From Streptomyces glomeratus (GTDB lineage Bacteria > Actinomycetota > Actinomycetes > Streptomycetales > Streptomycetaceae), in assembly GCF_021462825.1 (NCBI RefSeq), contig NZ_JAKEEB010000015.1, positions 62,001-126,000 on the forward strand: a stretch of 64,000 bases of DNA, written 5' to 3'. Below the pieces are notes generated by a model. The model made no database searches and was not told where the DNA came from. It saw only the letters and a program-made list of their open reading frames with translations. Of this stretch, positions 59,655 through 64,000 are shown piece by piece. Position 1 is the first letter of the stretch. Every line of letters begins with the position of its first letter. The position numbers and the translations under genes are program-made.

Positions 59655-60865
59655 AGATCCTGATCGCCGCGGCCGGCTCGCGCGGCGACATCGCGCCGTA
59701 CACGGGCCTGGGCGCCGAACTGCGCCGGGCCGGGTACGACGTCGCCCTCGCCACCACGGACGCCTTCGCACCCCTCGCCCGTGACGCCGGACTGGAATTC
59801 CGCGGGCTTCCCGGCGACACACGGGGGAGCAGCGGCGTCACCGGCAGACGTGAACTGATGCGCGTCGCAACCACGTTCATCACCGAACTGGGTCAGGGTT
59901 TCGCCGACGTGACGGACGAAGGCACGGATCTGCTCCTGCTGTCGGCCACCACGGCCCCGCTCGGCTGGCATCTCGCCGAGGCCAGGGGGATACCCAGCCT
60001 CGGCGTGTACCTCCAACCCAACGCTCCGACCCGCGACTTCCCTCCCGTCATCACAGGCTCCCGCTCACTGGGCCGCCTCGCCAACCGCGCGACCGGACGC
60101 TTCGCTGTCCGTATGGCCGACCGTGTCTACGAGCAGGCGGTCGCGCGGCTACGCCACCGCCTGCGGCTGCCACCGGTCTCGGCCCCCGCGATGCGCCGAC
60201 GGCAGGAACAGGCGAACTGGCCCATCCTGCACGGTTTCAGCACGGCACTGGTGCCACGTCCCTGCGACTGGCGTTCCGGCCTGAACGTCGTGGGGAACTG
60301 GTGGCCCCACCTCGACGTGACCGAACGGCTGCCCACGGACCTGGAGGCCTTCCTTGACGCCGGGCCCCGGCCCGTCCTCATCGGCTTCGGAAGCATGGCG
60401 GCCGGAGACGGGGAACGGCTGAGCGAGATCGCCGTACGAGCTTTGCGTCGCACCGGGCTGCGCGGCATCCTCCAAGCCGGCAGTGCGGGGCTCGCGGCGG
60501 ACGGCGACGACATCCTCACCATCGGGGCCGTACCGCACGCCCTGCTGTTCCCACGACTGGCTGCCGTGGTCCACCACGCCGGGGCCGGCACCTCGGCCGC
60601 GGCGTTGCGTGCCGGAGTGCCGGCGGTCACGGTGCCGGTGACCGCGGACCAGCCGTTCTGGGCGCGACGACTTGCCGCCGTCGGCGCCGCTACCGACCCG
60701 ATCCCCTTCCGAACGCTCACCGCCGAACGGCTCGCCGAGGCACTCGGCCGAGTCGTGCAGCAGCAGGGATACACACGAGCCGCCGCGGGAGTGGCGCAGC
60801 ACATGGTGACCGAGGACGGAGCAGGCCAGGTCCTCAAGGCCGTCCGGCAGCTGACCGGCGGCTGA
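59651..60865 (+). CDS. GT1-family glycosyltransferase (macrolide/sterol glucosyltransferase-like)
   Basis: 404 residues of GT-B fold. The N-terminal acceptor domain begins ILIAAAGSRGDIAPYTGLGA with the His/Asp-type loop of erythromycin-type enzymes. The C-terminal sugar-nucleotide site reads PRPVLIGFGSMAAGDGE and PRLAAVVHHAGAGTSAAALR with GVPAVTVPVTADQPFWARRL, the HxGxGT and DQPFW signatures of UGT-like family 1. It is coupled to a TipAS-type MerR gene, so it probably glycosylates a toxic small molecule once the regulator detects one. Confidence 0.92.
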   Translation: MKILIAAAGSRGDIAPYTGLGAELRRAGYDVALATTDAFAPLARDAGLEFRGLPGDTRGSSGVTGRRELMRVATTFITELGQGFADVTDEGTDLLLLSATTAPLGWHLAEARGIPSLGVYLQPNAPTRDFPPVITGSRSLGRLANRATGRFAVRMADRVYEQAVARLRHRLRLPPVSAPAMRRRQEQANWPILHGFSTALVPRPCDWRSGLNVVGNWWPHLDVTERLPTDLEAFLDAGPRPVLIGFGSMAAGDGERLSEIAVRALRRTGLRGILQAGSAGLAADGDDILTIGAVPHALLFPRLAAVVHHAGAGTSAAALRAGVPAVTVPVTADQPFWARRLAAVGAATDPIPFRTLTAERLAEALGRVVQQQGYTRAAAGVAQHMVTEDGAGQVLKAVRQLTGG

Positions 60866-61040
60866 TGCCGGCAGGGTGACTCCCGGCGTCGGCCGATGCG
60901 CGCGGGCAAGGTACGGGCCATCGGCGCCTAGTCCTTTCGCGGCTCAACCGGTGGGTGCAGCCGGGTCCTGGCGTTGAACGACTCGACACCCAGAAGCCAT
61001 CCCAGTTGCCGAGACTGCCGGCATCGGAGACACGGGTGGT

Positions 61041-61072
61041 TCGGTCCGCACCCCGGAGGGGGTGCGGACCGA
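61041..61072 (-). terminator. Strong hairpin terminator after the phospholipase gene
   Basis: TCGGTCCGCACCCC and GGGGTGCGGACCGA form a perfect 14-bp stem with loop GGAG, 4 nt beyond the stop of the phospholipase C gene. It may also serve the converging glycosyltransferase gene. Confidence 0.85.
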
Positions 61073-61076
61073 TGGC

Positions 61077-63143
61077 TCAGCCGGTGACGCTGGGGGCGCC
61101 CGTCTCTATGTGGCCCACGAAGCGCCGCGAGAAGGAACCGTCGGCGCTGACCGTGACGGTGAAGTCGTACCAGCCGCCCTGGTAGGCCACGGCGTTGAAG
61201 AAGTCGTCCGTGAACTCTCCGGCAGCCACCTGGTAGGTCCAGGGACCGTCACTTCGGTAGTTGTTCGACTTGATGGTGAAGGTCACGCTTGCAGCGGTCT
61301 GGTTCGTCATGCGGAACCAGACCGCCTGCTTGCCGGTGGTCGGGGCCGGGGCGTAGTAGCAGCCGACCTCGATGTTCTTGGCCGGGCCGAGAGCGTTGCC
61401 GGTGAACCGGCGCAGGAAGCGGTTGGGGCCGACGACGCTCAGATCGTAGAGCCCGTTGCCGTAGCCGCTGCCGACGTTGAAGTAGTCCTCCGCCTGGCCG
61501 TCGGTGCGTGTGGCGGCGTTGTAGGGGTCGACGGTGTACTGCCACGGACCGCCGCTGCGGTAGGCGTTGGCGTAGACCGAGAAGTGCACCGCCTCGCCGG
61601 CCTGGACACCCTGGTTGGCCATGTCGACCCAGACCAGGACCTGACCGTTCGCGTTGTAGTCGAACCGGCTGATGTAGGCGTTCGGCTGGTAGGGAAGTGC
61701 CCGGGCCGGCTTGGTGCCCGTCTCCTGCACGGGCAGCGCGTTGGTGTTGGCGCTGGGGTTCGGCAGCAGATAACAGTTGATCTGGCCGATGACCGCACTG
61801 GTGGAGGGCAGGGACGGCATCCCGTAGACGGGAGAGCCGAAGTCGAAGCAACCAGTGAGGTCCCCGGTCACCTTGCGGCGCCAGGCGCTGATGCTCGAGC
61901 AGCGCGCGGGGGTGCCAAGCGCCGTGGTCCAGGCCTCCATGAACTGGATGACCGATGTGTGGTCGGTGACCTGTGAGTTGACCCAGCCACCACGGCTCCA
62001 GGGCGAGATCACGAACATGGGCACCCGGAAGCCGAGCCCGATCGGTGTGCCGTTGACGAACTCATCCGGGGTCCCGGCCGGCGGGACCGGCGGCGGCACG
62101 TGGTCGAAGAAACCGTCGTTCTCGTCGTAGTTGATGAACATGACGGTGGAGTTGAAGACGGCCGGATCCGCGTTGAGTGCCTGCATCACCAGGTTGATGA
62201 AGTGCGCACCGTCATTCGGCGGGGCGGACGGATGCTCCGAGAATCCCTGATTGGCGACGATCCAGGAGACCTGCGGAAGGCTGCCGTTGAGCACGTCGTG
62301 CCGGATCGCGGCAGCGATGTCGTCCGGCGTCGACCCGGAGGTTCGCGGCACCGAAGCCATGCCCCGGTCGTACAGCGGGTTGCCGGCGGAGGCGTTCTCG
62401 AACACCGAGAAGTAGGCGAGGCCGTTGTCGCCGAAGTTGTCGCCGGCGTTCTGGTAGACCTTCCAGCTCACGCCCGCGTTCTGCAAAGACTCGGCGTAGG
62501 TCTGCCACTTCAGGCCGGACTCGTCCGCACCGTCGTACGCGGGGCCGCCGGCGGTGCCGTCGGGGTCGATCATGCCGCCCCACAGGTAGGTGCGATTGGG
62601 GCCGGTGGCGCTGAGGATCGAGCAGTGGTACGCGTCGCAGATGGTGTAGGCGTCGGCGAGGGCGTAGTGGAAGGGGATGTCACCGCGCTTGAGGAAGCCC
62701 ATGGTCCGGTTGGTGCCCTTCGCGGACACCCAGCTGTCCATCTTGCCGTTGTTCCAGGCTTTGTGCTGCGAGGACCACCCGTGGTCGAGCGAGCCGTCGC
62801 ACTGGGCGAGTCGCTCGCCGTCGACGCCCAGCCAAGGAGAGGTGGCGCTCATCGACCAGGGGTACTGACGCCCCGATCCGGACGGCTGACTGAAGACCGA
62901 ATGGCCGCCCGGCAGTGTGATGGTGCTGCGGTCGGCGAAGCCGCGGACACCCTTGAGGGCGCCGAAGTAGTGGTCGAAGCTGCGGTTCTCCTGCATCAGG
63001 ATGACCACGTGCTTCACATCGGTGATCGACCCGGAGGCGGCGGATGCCGTCGTGTGCTCCCCGGCGGGCAGTGCGTCCAGCCCCAGAGCGGTGCCGACGA
63101 CGGCTGCGCCTCTGAGAAACGTACGGCGGTCGAGCGGTGACAC
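61077..63143 (-). CDS. Tat-exported non-hemolytic phospholipase C (phosphocholine-type)
   Basis: 688 residues. The twin-arginine signal is SPLDRRTFLRGAAVVGTALG. The phosphoesterase domain (about 40-460) has VVILMQENRSFDHYFGALKG with the metal-binding Glu-Asn, SLDHGWSSQHKAWNNGKMDS, HYALADAYTICDAYHCSILS and MFINYDENDGFFDHVPPP, all hallmarks of the acid-phosphatase-type PLC family. Two C-terminal DUF756 beta-domains follow (about 490-580 and 595-680). It releases choline phosphate or other head groups outside the cell for phosphate supply. GTG 63143 follows GGAGG by 5 nt; an overlapping ATG is out of frame. Confidence 0.93.
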   Translation of the reverse strand: MSPLDRRTFLRGAAVVGTALGLDALPAGEHTTASAASGSITDVKHVVILMQENRSFDHYFGALKGVRGFADRSTITLPGGHSVFSQPSGSGRQYPWSMSATSPWLGVDGERLAQCDGSLDHGWSSQHKAWNNGKMDSWVSAKGTNRTMGFLKRGDIPFHYALADAYTICDAYHCSILSATGPNRTYLWGGMIDPDGTAGGPAYDGADESGLKWQTYAESLQNAGVSWKVYQNAGDNFGDNGLAYFSVFENASAGNPLYDRGMASVPRTSGSTPDDIAAAIRHDVLNGSLPQVSWIVANQGFSEHPSAPPNDGAHFINLVMQALNADPAVFNSTVMFINYDENDGFFDHVPPPVPPAGTPDEFVNGTPIGLGFRVPMFVISPWSRGGWVNSQVTDHTSVIQFMEAWTTALGTPARCSSISAWRRKVTGDLTGCFDFGSPVYGMPSLPSTSAVIGQINCYLLPNPSANTNALPVQETGTKPARALPYQPNAYISRFDYNANGQVLVWVDMANQGVQAGEAVHFSVYANAYRSGGPWQYTVDPYNAATRTDGQAEDYFNVGSGYGNGLYDLSVVGPNRFLRRFTGNALGPAKNIEVGCYYAPAPTTGKQAVWFRMTNQTAASVTFTIKSNNYRSDGPWTYQVAAGEFTDDFFNAVAYQGGWYDFTVTVSADGSFSRRFVGHIETGAPSVTG

Positions 63144-63247
63144 ATGGACCTCCGAAGGGTGGTGGGAGGAGAGAGGGGGCGGCGCTACTTTGCGTCCGTT
63201 CCATTGCTGAACACCGAGGGCCAGCCAACATGGGCATGAACCTTTCA

Positions 63248-63279
63248 AAAGCGCTTTGGACCAGACTTGTTATCAAGTC
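63248..63279. promoter_or_regulatory. Operator-like palindromes upstream of the phospholipase gene
   Basis: AAAGCGCTTT (63248-63257) is a perfect palindrome of the LacI/CcpA-operator type. GACTTG-TTAT-CAAGTC (63264-63279) is a second perfect inverted repeat next to it. Both lie about 105-135 nt before the phospholipase start in a relatively AT-rich stretch. Confidence 0.45.
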
Positions 63280-63789
63280 GAGATGCCGAGTTGTTCGTGA
63301 ACGCGTGGCGCGGACGCGGGGGTCGGCGTTGCCTGGGCGGCCTCGACGAGTGAGTACGCCTGCCACACGGGCAGGTCGAGCCTGCCGGCGTCGATCAGGC
63401 CGGCCGGCTGCGGCAGGGCCTGCCGGAAGCGGTAGGCTGGGCCCCTGCCGGTGAACCGCACCTCGCGCTGCCCGGCAGCGGGGTCGGCGATGGTGACGAC
63501 CTTGACCGGATCGCCGATCAGGGCGACGGAGCCGGAGAGTACGTACGCCCCGGTGGCGGCGAACGGGAAGTCCACGCCGACCGGGACGGCGGCCTTGACT
63601 CGCTCCACCCAGCCTCGCCGTACAGCACAGGGGCGGCTCCGAGGCCGCCCACACGCCCGAGGTCCTGCTCGGCGACCGTGCCCACGGCCCGCGGCGGCGG
63701 CGCCCTGGCCGGCCTTGTCGACGACAACCGGCCACGGCCGAGCCGGGGACCACCGGGAACCCGACCGGGAGGATGCCCCGCATCACTCA
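63273..63789 (-). pseudogene. Degraded NADP-dependent (quinone-type) oxidoreductase
   Basis: Pieces of a medium-chain dehydrogenase occur in order on the minus strand but in more than one frame. RGILPVGFPVVPGSAVAG at about 63780 corresponds to the FPxVPGxExAGVV loop. GWVERVKAAVPVGVDFPFAA, DPVKVVTIADPAAGQREV and LIDAGRLDLPVWQAYSLVEA correspond to the second half and the end, lacking the final GKxVL strand. The middle Rossmann region is deleted. Confidence 0.65.
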
Positions 63790-64000
63790 AGCTCCGATCC
63801 CGGCACCTACCCCGAGCCGGACAGTGACGTACGCGACGTGGCCACCGCCTGGCTGAAGAGCCCGCGAGAAGGCATCAGTGCGCCGGCCGTCAGCACCGCG
63901 GTCCTGGCCGTCACCGCCCGGGCCCAGGCAAGCCGGAGTCGCGCCGGAGGCGTGATCCGCGACCGGGCGCCGCACCGGGCCCCGCCCGATGGGGTGTCAG
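63790..64000. other. Window end, nothing recognised
   Basis: Open plus-strand sequence (VATAWLKSPREGISAPAVST) could be part of a gene continuing past the window, but I recognise no family and see no start with a ribosome binding site. Confidence 0.25.

Noticed and set aside
63190..63250. PHO-box-like GTTCATGCCCA before the phospholipase gene
   Set aside because: Only one unit fits; the second 11-nt repeat needed for PhoP binding is poor.

Overview
The window reads as a high-GC actinobacterial chromosome, almost certainly Streptomyces. Codons end in G or C throughout. GTG starts and purine-rich ribosome binding sites are common, exported enzymes carry Sec or Tat signals, and the content includes ECF sigma factors, a TipA-type MerR regulator, SpoIIE-type phosphatase, DUF6400 and DUF6328 proteins. 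I saw no tRNA, rRNA, CRISPR array or intact insertion sequence. At least seven decayed genes (about 20.2, 20.9, 23.0, 31.8, 36.4, 42.6 and 63.3 kb) point to an accessory or arm region rather than the conserved core.

Layout. 0-2.1 kb: the end of a glycosidase-like gene, an inositol-monophosphatase relative with altered metal ligands, a SigE-type ECF sigma factor and a tiny exported peptide. 2.4-5.5 kb: a translationally coupled pair, a KAP-type P-loop NTPase and an Hsp70/actin-like ATPase; this is the most novel-looking system here. 5.7-6.3 kb: a cobalamin riboswitch in front of a 2Fe-2S thioredoxin-like ferredoxin. 6.5-16 kb: an SDR, an exported ThuA-ricin protein and an exported PL7 alginate lyase under a promoter with a DasR-like operator, a zinc alcohol dehydrogenase, an isochorismatase-fold hydrolase, a divergent XRE-cupin regulator with its efflux pump, and an exported M1 metallopeptidase. 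16-20 kb: a hydrolase, an exported AMIN-like protein and a class II UvrA paralogue. 20.2-23.3 kb: a zone of gene debris around a GlcG/HbpS-like gene and an MFS pump. 23.4-29.6 kb: MarR/SDR divergent pair, two hotdog-fold thioesterases, a YbdK-type ligase and a DUF418-like membrane protein.

29.6-34.8 kb: one minus-strand operon joins SbnA and SbnB, which make L-2,3-diaminopropionate, to a PCP-membrane-left-handed-beta-helix protein like the C-terminal two thirds of poly-lysine synthetase, plus a fragment of an adenylation-PCP unit. The missing adenylation core is the puzzle. 35-37 kb: an ECF sigma/zinc anti-sigma pair and a beheaded quinone oxidoreductase. 37.7-45 kb: a four-gene coupled run, FAD/Fe-S dehydrogenase, ThDP oxidase, internally deleted enolase-superfamily gene and GH15 enzyme. 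45-49 kb: DUF6328, SpoIIE phosphatase, two small proteins, and a TetR regulator that shares an AGAACGTTCY operator with a separate alpha/beta hydrolase gene.

49.5-55.5 kb: a PTS-free muropeptide-sugar recycling cluster (AnmK, Na+/solute symporter, BadF-type amino-sugar kinase, divergent MurR and MurQ). 55.8-58.6 kb: a ferredoxin, ferredoxin reductase and P450 electron-transfer operon; the P450 carries a frameshift in a run of seven C near its 3' end. 58.8-60.9 kb: a TipA-type MerR regulator coupled to a glycosyltransferase. 61-63.1 kb: a Tat-exported phospholipase C. The window ends in another decayed oxidoreductase.
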